From the NCBI GenBank assembly GCA_904419875.1, contig CAJFTG010000019.1, forward strand, positions 1 through 41,894: a stretch of DNA of 41,894 bases. Reading direction: 5' to 3'. Shown here piece by piece: positions 29,929-37,631 of the stretch. The translations under genes were made by a program, and so were the position numbers. Position 1 is the first letter of the stretch. Each line of letters opens with the position of its first letter. Under the pieces are notes generated by a model. It was not told the DNA's origin and did not search any database. It saw only the letters and a program-made list of their open reading frames with translations. This stretch comes from Candidatus Avimonas caecicola. Lineage in GTDB: Bacteria > Bacillota > Clostridia > Oscillospirales > Acutalibacteraceae.

Positions 29929-31191
29929 ATGGACGATCCGTTTACCAGCCTGGGACAGGAGATCAACCGCACCGTCCAAAAGGTGCTGGATCCCAAGAAT
30001 CTGGAGGACTTGGGCGCGGCCATCCACAACACTGTGCGCCGGACCACTCAAAAGGTGGCCGAGGGAGCAAAGCGTGCGTCGGAGGGTGCGCGGGCCGCGG
30101 CGGAAAACGCCCGACAAAATGCGCAGGAGCCTTCTTCCGCGGCGGATGCCGGCAGCGGGCAGGCACAAACGCCGCCGTATTCCTATTATCAGACGCCGCC
30201 CGCTTCCCCATCTTCACAGCCCGCGTATGCCTTTCTCGCCTATGCCCCGCGGGGAAAGGCCGGCACCCCGGGCCGGGTCAGCAGCGTGCTGCTGATTGTC
30301 TTCGGTTTCCTGGGCGGGGTCCCGATGGCCATCCTCTCCCTGATCTTCTGGGGCATCGCTTTGGCCGGCTTCAGCCGTTACCTGGTGACCCCCGCGGCCG
30401 TACTGACCTTGCTGACGCTGGTGTTCATGGTGATGATCCTCTGCGGCTTTTCCATACACCGGCGGGTCCAGAGGTTCACCCGGTATCAGGCGGTCATACA
30501 GGGCAGGAGCTTCTGCGAAATCGCGGAGTTGGCGGCCGCCACCGGCCGGGACGCCGGCTTTGTCGTAAAGGACCTTGAGAAAATGGTGCACGCCCGGATG
30601 TTCCGGGAGGGGTATTTCGACCCCGAAAAGACCTGCTTTATGCTGGATTACGCCACCTTCCAGCAGTATCTGCAGGCGCGGGAGCGGCAGCGGCGGGAAG
30701 CGGAGGAGGAGCGCCGCCGCAGGGAGCGGCTGGACGAAGACCCGGAGCTGGCCGCCATCCAGCAGATGATGGAGGAAGGCAACGCCTACCTGACGAAAAT
30801 CCGGGAGATCAACGCCGCCCTTCTCGAGGAGGAGGCCGCCCGGAAACTGGAAGCGCTCGAAGACGTGGTGGGAAGGATCTTCGTCTATGTGGAAAAGCAT
30901 CCGGAGAAGCTTCCGCAGATCCGGAAATTCCTCTGCTACTACCTGCCGACCACCCTCAAGCTGGCGGAAGCTTACCGGGACCTGGACGAACATGACCCGG
31001 CCGCCGAAGGGGTGGAGGAATCCAAGCGGGAAATCCGCGAGGCGCTCGGAAAAATCAACGCCGCCTTCCAGCAGCTGCTCAGCAACCTGATGCAGGACGA
31101 CCTGTTGGACCTTTCCGCCGACATTTCGGCGCTGGAAACCATGTTCGCGCAGGAGGGGCTGACCGGCCGCAATCTCCGCCCGGACAAATAA
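29929..31191 (+). CDS. xpaC: XpaC-like membrane protein
   Basis: A 420-aa protein. An N-terminal helical, Ala-rich segment (1-70) and a Pro/Gln/Tyr-rich linker lead to two membrane helices (about 117-145 and 152-178). A cytoplasmic coiled-coil region with Arg/Glu repeats follows (about 245-275), then the XpaC signature KHPEKLPQIRKFLCYYLPT and LKLAEAYRDLDE. The family was first noted for hydrolysis of a chromogenic phosphate and is regularly paired with TelA, as here (69-base spacing). GGAGG lies 9 bases before the start. The actual role is unresolved; links to envelope stress and toxic anion tolerance exist. Confidence 0.85.
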   Translation: MDDPFTSLGQEINRTVQKVLDPKNLEDLGAAIHNTVRRTTQKVAEGAKRASEGARAAAENARQNAQEPSSAADAGSGQAQTPPYSYYQTPPASPSSQPAYAFLAYAPRGKAGTPGRVSSVLLIVFGFLGGVPMAILSLIFWGIALAGFSRYLVTPAAVLTLLTLVFMVMILCGFSIHRRVQRFTRYQAVIQGRSFCEIAELAAATGRDAGFVVKDLEKMVHARMFREGYFDPEKTCFMLDYATFQQYLQARERQRREAEEERRRRERLDEDPELAAIQQMMEEGNAYLTKIREINAALLEEEAARKLEALEDVVGRIFVYVEKHPEKLPQIRKFLCYYLPTTLKLAEAYRDLDEHDPAAEGVEESKREIREALGKINAAFQQLLSNLMQDDLLDLSADISALETMFAQEGLTGRNLRPDK

Positions 31192-31260
31192 ACCGTCGTA
31201 TCCCGGCTCTTTCCGGAGCCGGATCCTTCCATTTACCAAACTGTTAAGGAGGAACCCGTC

Positions 31261-32418
31261 ATGTCCGATCCGTTTCAGGAAATCCAGCAGACCCCTACCC
31301 TGACGCTGACCCCCGATCAAGAGGCCGTTCCCGCATCGACCGTCCCGGCGCCGGCTGTTCCGGCTCCGACGGAGGAAGCGCTCGCCCCCATTGAGGAAAC
31401 CAAGCTTTCCGAACAGGAGCAGAAAATGGTGGAGGAGTTCATCCCGAAGATCGAGCTGCGGGACTCCAACTTGGTCCTCCAGTATGGCTCCGGCGCCCAA
31501 AAGAAGATTGCGGACTTTTCCCAGAATGTGCTGGAGGGTGTCCGCACCAAGGATCTGGGCGAGATCGGCGAGATGCTCACCGGCGTGGTGACCGAGCTGA
31601 AAAGCTTTGACGTCGAGGAGGAAAAGGGTCTGTTCGGCTTCTTCAAGCGCAGTTCGAACAAGCTCACCGCCATGAAAGCAAAATACGACAAAACCGAGGC
31701 AAACATTGACAAAATCTGCCGGGCGCTGGAGGACCATCAGGTCCGGCTCTTCAAGGATATCTCTCTGCTGGACAAGATGTACGAGCTGAATACCGTGTAT
31801 TTCAAGGAGCTCTGCCTGTACATCATCGCCGGCAAGAAGAAGCTTGAGATGGTGCGCAGCGGCGAACTGGCCGCCCTGACCGAAAAGGCGAAGAGCAGCG
31901 GCCTCCCGGAGGATGCGCAGGCTGCCAACGACCTCGCCGCCCTGTGCGACCGCTTTGAGAAAAAGGTTCACGACCTGGAACTGACCCGGATGATCTCCAT
32001 CCAGATGGCCCCCCAAATCCGCATGGTGCAGAACAACGACACCATGATGTCGGATAAGATCCAGTCCACCCTGGTCAACACCATCCCGCTCTGGAAAAGC
32101 CAGATGGTGCTCGCTCTGGGGCTGGAAAACTCCCGCCAGGCGGCCAGCGCCCAGCGGGCGGTCACCGACATGACCAACGAGCTGCTGCGGAAAAACGCGG
32201 AGGCGCTCAAGACCACGTCGGTGGACATCGCGCGGGAATCGGAACGCGGAATTGTGGATATCGAAACCCTGCAGCACACCAACGAAACCCTGATCTCCAC
32301 GCTGGATGAGGTGATCCAGATTCAGGAGGAGGGCCGTCAGAAGCGCCGCGAGGCGGAGCAGGAACTCGCGCGGCTGGAAACCGAGTTGAAGAACAAGCTG
32401 CTGGACATTCGGAAATAA
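31261..32418 (+). CDS. telA: TelA/KlaA toxic anion resistance family protein
   Basis: A 385-aa soluble, mostly helical protein. TelA features include FSQNVLEGVRTKDLGEIG, LVSELK-type segments (GVVTELKSF), FGFFKRSSNKL, LDKMYELNTVYFKELCLYI, IAGKKKLE and QMAPQIRMVQNNDTMMSDKIQ, followed by TIPLWKSQMVLAL. The family includes plasmid tellurite-resistance proteins and B. subtilis YaaN. It forms an operon with the XpaC-like gene and ends in a textbook terminator. AAGGAGG precedes the ATG. Real substrate unknown; tellurite resistance should not be assumed. Confidence 0.9.
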   Translation: MSDPFQEIQQTPTLTLTPDQEAVPASTVPAPAVPAPTEEALAPIEETKLSEQEQKMVEEFIPKIELRDSNLVLQYGSGAQKKIADFSQNVLEGVRTKDLGEIGEMLTGVVTELKSFDVEEEKGLFGFFKRSSNKLTAMKAKYDKTEANIDKICRALEDHQVRLFKDISLLDKMYELNTVYFKELCLYIIAGKKKLEMVRSGELAALTEKAKSSGLPEDAQAANDLAALCDRFEKKVHDLELTRMISIQMAPQIRMVQNNDTMMSDKIQSTLVNTIPLWKSQMVLALGLENSRQAASAQRAVTDMTNELLRKNAEALKTTSVDIARESERGIVDIETLQHTNETLISTLDEVIQIQEEGRQKRREAEQELARLETELKNKLLDIRK

Positions 32419-32424
32419 CGGCAT

Positions 32425-32457
32425 CGGGCGGCGCTGTTTTCAGCGCCGCCCGTTTTT
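32425..32457 (+). terminator. Intrinsic terminator of the xpaC-telA operon
   Basis: CGGGCGGCGCTG and CAGCGCCGCCCG (12 bp) with loop TTTT, followed by TTTTT; 7 bases after the telA stop. Confidence 0.93.
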
Positions 32458-33212
32458 ATGTCGCTTTAGCGGCGGCCTGTAAGTGTAATGCGGCGCATAC
32501 TCTCCCCTTTGGGGGAAGCCTGCGTTGGCCTTTTCAAAGCCTGTGCAAACCACCTCTTCCGTGGTGGCTTTGATTCTGTCCCGCCGCTCGTCCCTGTGCC
32601 GGATGCGGACGGACAGTGGACGGGAACGAACGTCGGGCGCGCTCCCGTGCGGATTCGCAGGAAAGGAGACGACACGGCGCCCGCACGGCTTTGCGCAGGG
32701 TTTGGCGGCTTTCCGGCCCGCCGTGCCGGTACGGGGCGGGGCGGGACAGCCCCCTTCCCAGCGCGCAGACCGGTTTCCCCGTGACCGCCCTGCCGGTCAA
32801 TTTTCCGGGTATTCCTGGGTATCCCCGGGTATACCTGGGGATGCCCGGGTAACCATAGGTATATCTGGGCAGGCCCGGAATCGACGCGGTTGCCGCGCTG
32901 GCGGAGGATCTCCCTTTCTCCTTCCCCCTTCCCCTCCCTTCCCCTCCCTTCCTCGGCCCCTCCGGAGCCCCGTTTAAAAACCGGCATATGCGGCGGCTTC
33001 ACCCCCTTTTCGCCGGGAATCCGAACGCTGCCGGGAAAGGGGAAATGGGGGCCGGCCCTTTTTTTCGTGTCTCTTCGTGTAATCCAGTAGTGCGTCGCTG
33101 GCGTGCGGCTCGGCCGGCGCCTAATCCTGCCGACCTGCCGGCGCCGATTTCCCCTCCACGACAGACAGCGGAGAGCCCTCCGGTACCTGTATGAAAACAC
33201 CGGACGGAGAGT
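32458..33212. other. Long non-coding region with structured and repeated DNA
   Basis: About 750 bases between telA and hppA. 32536-32573 can fold into a two-part stem (AAAGCC ... ACCAC-loop-GTGGT-GGCTTT). 32805-32879 is a 10-bp repeat array. 32908-32965 is pyrimidine-rich. The only forward open frame of note (32488-32784) has no ribosome binding site and no protein-like composition, so I do not call it. The first 160 bases have the look of an interspersed intergenic repeat, which cannot be verified from one copy. Confidence 0.4.
32805..32879. repeat. 10-bp tandem repeat array
   Basis: Seven consecutive 10-base units plus a partial one, consensus C(C/T)GGGTATNC: CCGGGTATTC, CTGGGTATCC, CCGGGTATAC, CTGGGGATGC, CCGGGTAACC, ATAGGTATAT, CTGGGCAGGC. 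The units degrade to the right. A 10-base period equals about one helical turn, so any bound protein would line up on one face. Confidence 0.8.
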
Positions 33213-33241
33213 TTGACTTATCAATTTATTTTCCGTTTATT
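33213..33241 (+). promoter_or_regulatory. Probable promoter of hppA
   Basis: TTGACT (33213-33218), 17 bases, TTTATT (33236-33241). A second -10-like TATACT at 33275-33280 lacks a good -35. The leader to the start codon is about 100-130 bases. Confidence 0.45.
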
Positions 33242-33376
33242 GTTCTATTTATGGTGTTTTTTTGAAATTTGTTGTATACTATAGTTATGAGCCGACAAAA
33301 CATCTGCACTGGCCGTGCCATAGGCAGGGACGGAGCGGAGCTTTTTCGGCCGCCGGATAAGGAGGGGTTTTGCAGT

Positions 33377-35473
33377 ATGGACACAATGGTTTTTTCTGCG
33401 CTGGGTTCGGTTGCGGCGCTGGTCTTTGCGGCGATTATGTTCCTGCGGGTTAAGCGACAGCCGGAGGGGTCGGAGGAGATGGCCCGCATTTCTTCCGCCG
33501 TCCGCAAAGGGGCCAACGCCTATCTGAAGCGGCAGTATCTCGGCGTCGGCCTCTTCTTCCTGGTCGTATTTGCGCTCCTTCTGATTATGGCCCTGTGCGG
33601 GCTTCTCAGCTTTTTTACACCGTTTGCATTTGTTACCGGCGGCGTTTTTTCCGGCCTGTCCGGCTTTATCGGCATGCGCACCGCCACCATGGCCAATGCC
33701 CGCACCGCCAACGGCGCGGCGCACAGCCTGAACCGCGGGCTGAAGATCGCCTTTTCCGCCGGCTCGGTCATGGGCTTTACGGTGGTGGGACTGGGGCTGC
33801 TGGACCTGAGCTTTTGGTACTTTTTCCTGCGCTTCTGGTACACCGTGGTGGACCCGGTCGCCTCGCAGGAAATCCTGATACAAAACATCACCTCCAACAT
33901 GCTCACCTTTGGGATGGGCGCATCCAGCATGGCGCTGTTCGCCCGGGTGGGCGGCGGCATTTTCACCAAGGCGGCGGATGTCGGCGCCGACCTGGTGGGC
34001 AAGGTGGAGGCCGGCATCCCGGAGGACGATCCCCGCAATCCGGCCGTGATCGCGGACAATGTAGGGGATAACGTGGGCGACGTGGCCGGCATGGGCGCCG
34101 ATCTGTACGAGAGCTATGTCGGCTCGATTGTTTCCACCGCCGCGCTGGCGGTGGCGGCCGGCTTTGGGATACAGGGCGTCGGTGTGCCGATGCTCCTGGC
34201 CGCCCTAGGGGTGGTCGCCTCTATCCTCGGCACCTTTTTCGTGCGCACCAAGGAGGGGGCCAGCCAGAAGAACCTGCTGCGCGCGCTGCGCACCGGCACG
34301 TATTTCAGCGCGGCCGTGATCGCCGTCGCCTCCTTCTTTGTGGTGGAATGGCTGCTTCCCGGCCGCCGGAGCATATATGTTGCCATCCTCTCCGGCCTGA
34401 TTGCCGGGGTCGCCGTCGGCGCCGTTACGGAATACTTTACCTCCGACAGCTACGGCCCCACCCGGCGGCTGTCTGCCTCCAGTGAAACCGGGGCGGCGAC
34501 GGTGATTATCAGCGGGCTGTCCCTCGGCATGCTTTCCACCGTCGCGCCGGTGGTGATCGTCGGCGTGTCGGTGCTGGTCAGTTATTTCTGCTCGGGCGGC
34601 GCGGCGGATTTCAGTATGGGGCTGTACGGTGTGGGAGTGTCCGCGGTCGGGATGCTTTCCACCCTCGGGATTACCCTGGCCACCGACGCCTACGGGCCGA
34701 TTGCGGACAACGCAGGAGGCATTGCCGAAATGACCCACATGGATCCGGAGGTCCGGCGGCGCACCGACGCGCTGGATTCCCTGGGAAATACCACCGCCGC
34801 CACCGGCAAGGGCTTCGCCATCGGCTCCGCCGCCCTGACCGCTCTGGCCCTGATTGCCTCCTACATTGAAAAGGTGAAAACCATCGATCCGGATTTTGCG
34901 CTGGACCTGTCCATCACCAACCCGACGCTGCTGGTCGGGCTGTTCATCGGCGGCATGCTCCCCTTCCTCTTCGCCGCGCTGACCATGAACGCGGTGGGCA
35001 AGGCCGCCCAGTCGATCGTGCTGGAGGTCCGCCGGCAGTTCCGCTCCATCCGGGGGCTGATGGAGGGCAAGGCGGATCCGGATTATGCCGCGTGCGTGGA
35101 CATGTGTGCCAAATCTGCGCAAAAGCTGATGCTTGCCCCTGCGCTGATCGCGGTGATTACCCCGGTGGTCGTGGGCCTTTTGCTCGGGGTGAACGGCGTC
35201 GCCGGCCTGCTGGCGGGCACCACTGTGACCGGCTTTGTCCTGGCGGTGATGATGGCCAACGCGGGCGGTGCGTGGGACAACGCAAAGAAATTCATCGAAT
35301 CGGGCGCTCACGGCGGGAAGGGAAGCGATGAGCACAAGGCGGCTGTGGTCGGGGATACGGTGGGCGACCCCTTCAAGGACACCTCCGGCCCCTCCATCAA
35401 CATCCTGATTAAGCTGACCTCCATGGTTTCCATCGTCTTCGCCGGGCTGGTGGTGGCGGTGCATCTGCTGTAA
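33377..35473 (+). CDS. hppA: Membrane-bound ion-pumping pyrophosphatase, K+-dependent type
   Basis: A 698-aa membrane enzyme with about 16 helices that couples pyrophosphate hydrolysis to H+ or Na+ export. The substrate loops are present: DVGADLVGKVEAGIPEDDPR, NVGDNVGDVAG, DAYGPIADNAGGIAEM and GDTVGDPFKDTSGPS near the C-terminus. GNTTAATGKG near residue 470 has Ala where K+-independent enzymes have Lys, which marks the K+-dependent class; Na+ versus H+ pumping cannot be fixed from this. ATG 33377 is preferred over 33269 because of AAGGAGG upstream and the family's usual start. Single gene with its own promoter. Confidence 0.95.
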   Translation: MDTMVFSALGSVAALVFAAIMFLRVKRQPEGSEEMARISSAVRKGANAYLKRQYLGVGLFFLVVFALLLIMALCGLLSFFTPFAFVTGGVFSGLSGFIGMRTATMANARTANGAAHSLNRGLKIAFSAGSVMGFTVVGLGLLDLSFWYFFLRFWYTVVDPVASQEILIQNITSNMLTFGMGASSMALFARVGGGIFTKAADVGADLVGKVEAGIPEDDPRNPAVIADNVGDNVGDVAGMGADLYESYVGSIVSTAALAVAAGFGIQGVGVPMLLAALGVVASILGTFFVRTKEGASQKNLLRALRTGTYFSAAVIAVASFFVVEWLLPGRRSIYVAILSGLIAGVAVGAVTEYFTSDSYGPTRRLSASSETGAATVIISGLSLGMLSTVAPVVIVGVSVLVSYFCSGGAADFSMGLYGVGVSAVGMLSTLGITLATDAYGPIADNAGGIAEMTHMDPEVRRRTDALDSLGNTTAATGKGFAIGSAALTALALIASYIEKVKTIDPDFALDLSITNPTLLVGLFIGGMLPFLFAALTMNAVGKAAQSIVLEVRRQFRSIRGLMEGKADPDYAACVDMCAKSAQKLMLAPALIAVITPVVVGLLLGVNGVAGLLAGTTVTGFVLAVMMANAGGAWDNAKKFIESGAHGGKGSDEHKAAVVGDTVGDPFKDTSGPSINILIKLTSMVSIVFAGLVVAVHLL

Positions 35474-35516
35474 GCGGGGCCGGGGAGCGATATTTTCCCC
35501 ATTTTGTGGTATACTA

Positions 35517-35552
35517 CGGGAGGAAGCGCCGCAGAGAGCGGCCTTCCTCCCG
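35517..35552 (+). terminator. Hairpin between hppA and ldh
   Basis: CGGGAGGAAG (35517-35526) pairs with CTTCCTCCCG (35543-35552), followed by TTGCTTTT. It can serve as the hppA terminator. A TATACT box at 35510-35515 directly before it might instead make it part of the ldh leader. Confidence 0.6.
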
Positions 35553-35577
35553 TTGCTTTTGGAAAGGATGAGAATGT

Positions 35578-36531
35578 ATGGTTACCAGCGACAGCCGCAA
35601 GGTAGTCCTGATCGGCGCCGGTATGGTCGGCATGAGCTATGCCTACGCCCTGCTGAACCAGAATGCCTGCGACGAGCTTGTTCTGATCGACCTGGACAAG
35701 GAGCGAGCCGCAGGCGAGGCGATGGACCTCAACCACGGGCTGGCCTTCTCCGCCTCCAGCATGAGGATTTACGCCGGAGAATACGCCGACTGCGCCGGCG
35801 CGGACATCGTGGTCATCTGCGCCGGCGTGGCGCAGAAGCCGGGGGAATCCCGGCTCGACCTGCTGCAGCGGAACACCGCCGTTTTCCGTTCGATTATCGG
35901 GCCGGTGACCGAGTCCGGCTTCAACGGCATTTTTCTGGTGGCGACCAATCCCGTGGACATCATGACCCGCATCACCTGCACCCTTTCCGGCTTCAACCCC
36001 CGCCGGGTGCTGGGCAGCGGCACGGCGCTGGATACCGCCCGCCTGCGGTATCTGCTGGGGGATTACTTCTCGGTCGATCCCCGCAACATGCACGCCTATG
36101 TCGTCGGCGAGCACGGCGACAGCGAATTCGTCCCCTGGTCCCAGGCGATGATGGCCACCAAGCCAATCCTCACCCTCTGCGAGGAAACCGGAAGCTGCCG
36201 GTACGGCGACCTGGAAAACATCGCCTCCGAGGTCCGCGGCGCGGCGCAGAAGATCATCAAGGCCAAGCGGGCGACCTATTACGGCATCGGAATGGCCCTG
36301 GTGCGGATCACCAAGGCGGTTTTCGGCAACGAAAACAGCGTGCTGACCGTGTCGGCCATGCTCCGCGGCGAGTACGGGGAAAACGGCGTGTACGTCGGCG
36401 TGCCCTGCATCGTCAACCGTCAGGGAATCCGCAAGGTGCTCACCCTCTCCCTGACCGACGAAGAAGCGCAGCGTTTTCACGCCTCCTGCCAGACGCTGCA
36501 GGATTCTTATGCGGAACTGAAACTGGAATGA
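35578..36531 (+). CDS. ldh: L-lactate dehydrogenase
   Basis: A 317-aa NAD-dependent enzyme that reduces pyruvate to L-lactate. The Rossmann motif GAGMVGMSYA and the Asp of VLIDLD bind NAD. AGVAQKPGESRLDLL carries the Gln that marks lactate rather than malate specificity plus the catalytic Arg of the mobile loop. VATNPVDIMT, the catalytic His in GEHGDSEF and the substrate-binding Arg in SGTALDTARLR are present. The site AAAGGATGAG precedes ATG 35578. Length and order are standard. The pair HppA-Ldh fits a fermentative anaerobe. Confidence 0.93.
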   Translation: MVTSDSRKVVLIGAGMVGMSYAYALLNQNACDELVLIDLDKERAAGEAMDLNHGLAFSASSMRIYAGEYADCAGADIVVICAGVAQKPGESRLDLLQRNTAVFRSIIGPVTESGFNGIFLVATNPVDIMTRITCTLSGFNPRRVLGSGTALDTARLRYLLGDYFSVDPRNMHAYVVGEHGDSEFVPWSQAMMATKPILTLCEETGSCRYGDLENIASEVRGAAQKIIKAKRATYYGIGMALVRITKAVFGNENSVLTVSAMLRGEYGENGVYVGVPCIVNRQGIRKVLTLSLTDEEAQRFHASCQTLQDSYAELKLE

Positions 36532-36603
36532 CAAAAGCGGAGAGCCGGGCCCGCGCGTTCTGACCCCGCCGGCCCGGCCCTCTTTACGAAAGGAGTATGT
36601 GTG

Positions 36604-37137
36604 ATGTCCCTCACGATTCGAAAGCTGAAGGAATCGGAAATCGGGCGGGAGCTGTTCCGCTCCTTCGATCGGCGTCAGGTGGTGACGCAGTGCCTGCGCC
36701 GTCGAAACGGCGTCTGGCAGGCTGAATATGCGCCCTTTATCGATCAATGGAGCGAGGAGGACTACGGCACGCTGATCTGCTGCCTGCGCCGCACCGTGCG
36801 CTCCGGCGGCGTGGTGTTCGCCGCCTTCCCGGATGGGAAGTGCAAAGGCTTTGTTTCGGTGGAACCGGCGCTGTTCGGCCTTCGCCGGGAATATATGGAC
36901 CTTTCCTCCCTGCACGTCTCGGAGGAGCTGCGCGGACAGGGGCTCGGCCGGCTGCTGTTCCGAAAGGCCGCCGCGTGGGCCAGGGAGCACGGCGCCAGAA
37001 AGCTGTACATATCCTCCCACTCCGCAGTGGAAACCCAGGCTTTCTACCAGGCGATGGGCTGTGTGGACGCCGTGGAAATTCACGAGGCCCACGCGCAGCA
37101 GGAACCCTTCGACCGGCCGCTGGAATACCGGCTGTAG
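36604..37137 (+). CDS. GNAT-family N-acetyltransferase
   Basis: A 177-aa protein. Motif A of the GNAT fold is LHVSEELRGQGLGRLLFRKA (acetyl-CoA pyrophosphate loop R-G-Q-G-L-G) near residues 105-123, and motif B is ARKLYISSHSAVETQAFYQAMG, ending with FDRPLEYRL. The substrate is not predictable. ATG 36604 has AAAGGAG 7 bases before it; the adjacent GTG 36601 is too close. It follows ldh by 72 bases, with a GC-rich hairpin between (about 36540-36585), so it may be a separate unit. Confidence 0.87.
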   Translation: MSLTIRKLKESEIGRELFRSFDRRQVVTQCLRRRNGVWQAEYAPFIDQWSEEDYGTLICCLRRTVRSGGVVFAAFPDGKCKGFVSVEPALFGLRREYMDLSSLHVSEELRGQGLGRLLFRKAAAWAREHGARKLYISSHSAVETQAFYQAMGCVDAVEIHEAHAQQEPFDRPLEYRL

Positions 37138-37292
37138 CATTCCGTTGGAGGGCCCGCTGTCCCCTGGGCGGCCCCGGTGGAAGAAGAGGCCGTCATAGCA
37201 GAAAGCAGGCAGAAAAAGGCCCTCCGACACCATGAACAGCCCCAGGTTGTGCGGGCAGGACAAAAAAGCCCCTGGTAGGGAAGTATTGAGTT

Positions 37293-37515
37293 TTAAGCGG
37301 AGTGGCGCCGCTGTCGCTGCACCACTCCGGTTTTGACCTGGATGCGCTCGTGGTTGTAAAAGGTAGATAAAACCCAATCAACTCTTTAGCCTGCTGGAAG
37401 GTAGGGATTTTCTCTGCCGGTAAATGCATTCGACCTTGGGATAGAGAAGAGGTTTTCTGCCATTGCGTTGTCATAGCAGTTTCTCCGTCTTGACATAGAC
37501 GGTGTTCTTTTCGGG
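37293..37515 (-). pseudogene. Relic of an IS3-family transposase (OrfB C-terminus)
   Basis: On the minus strand the reading TPSMSRRRNCYDNAMAENLF, then (after a frame change) IPTFQQAKELIGF, then (after another) TFYNHERIQVKTGVVQRQ and RRHSA followed by TAA 37293-37295, is the end of an IS3/IS150-type integrase with the SMSRxGNCYDNA motif containing its last catalytic region. Frame changes and loss of everything upstream show it is dead. No inverted ends were recognised. The stretch 37138-37631 contains nothing else. Confidence 0.85.
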
Positions 37516-37631
37516 TCCCCGGTGCCCGGTGATTCCCACCGCCCGGCGGCCGCCCTCGACGCTCCCATCCAGCAGAGGGGCGGAAGAGCAGAAAGCCCGC
37601 ACCTTTGGGACGGGGCCACTGTTTCCTGCGC

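Noticed and set aside
30214-32424. A 736-aa minus-strand frame opposite xpaC-telA
   Set aside because: Pure shadow of two well-supported genes; composition rich in His, Gln and Arg from antisense codons.
32805-32879. CRISPR array
   Set aside because: Repeats are 10 bases with no spacers and there are no cas genes.
32466-33224. Frames on both strands in the telA-hppA gap
   Set aside because: Arg/Pro/Gly-rich products, no ribosome binding sites, and they cross tandem repeats.
35308-37377. A 689-aa minus-strand frame opposite ldh and the GNAT gene
   Set aside because: Antisense of recognised enzymes with full motif sets.
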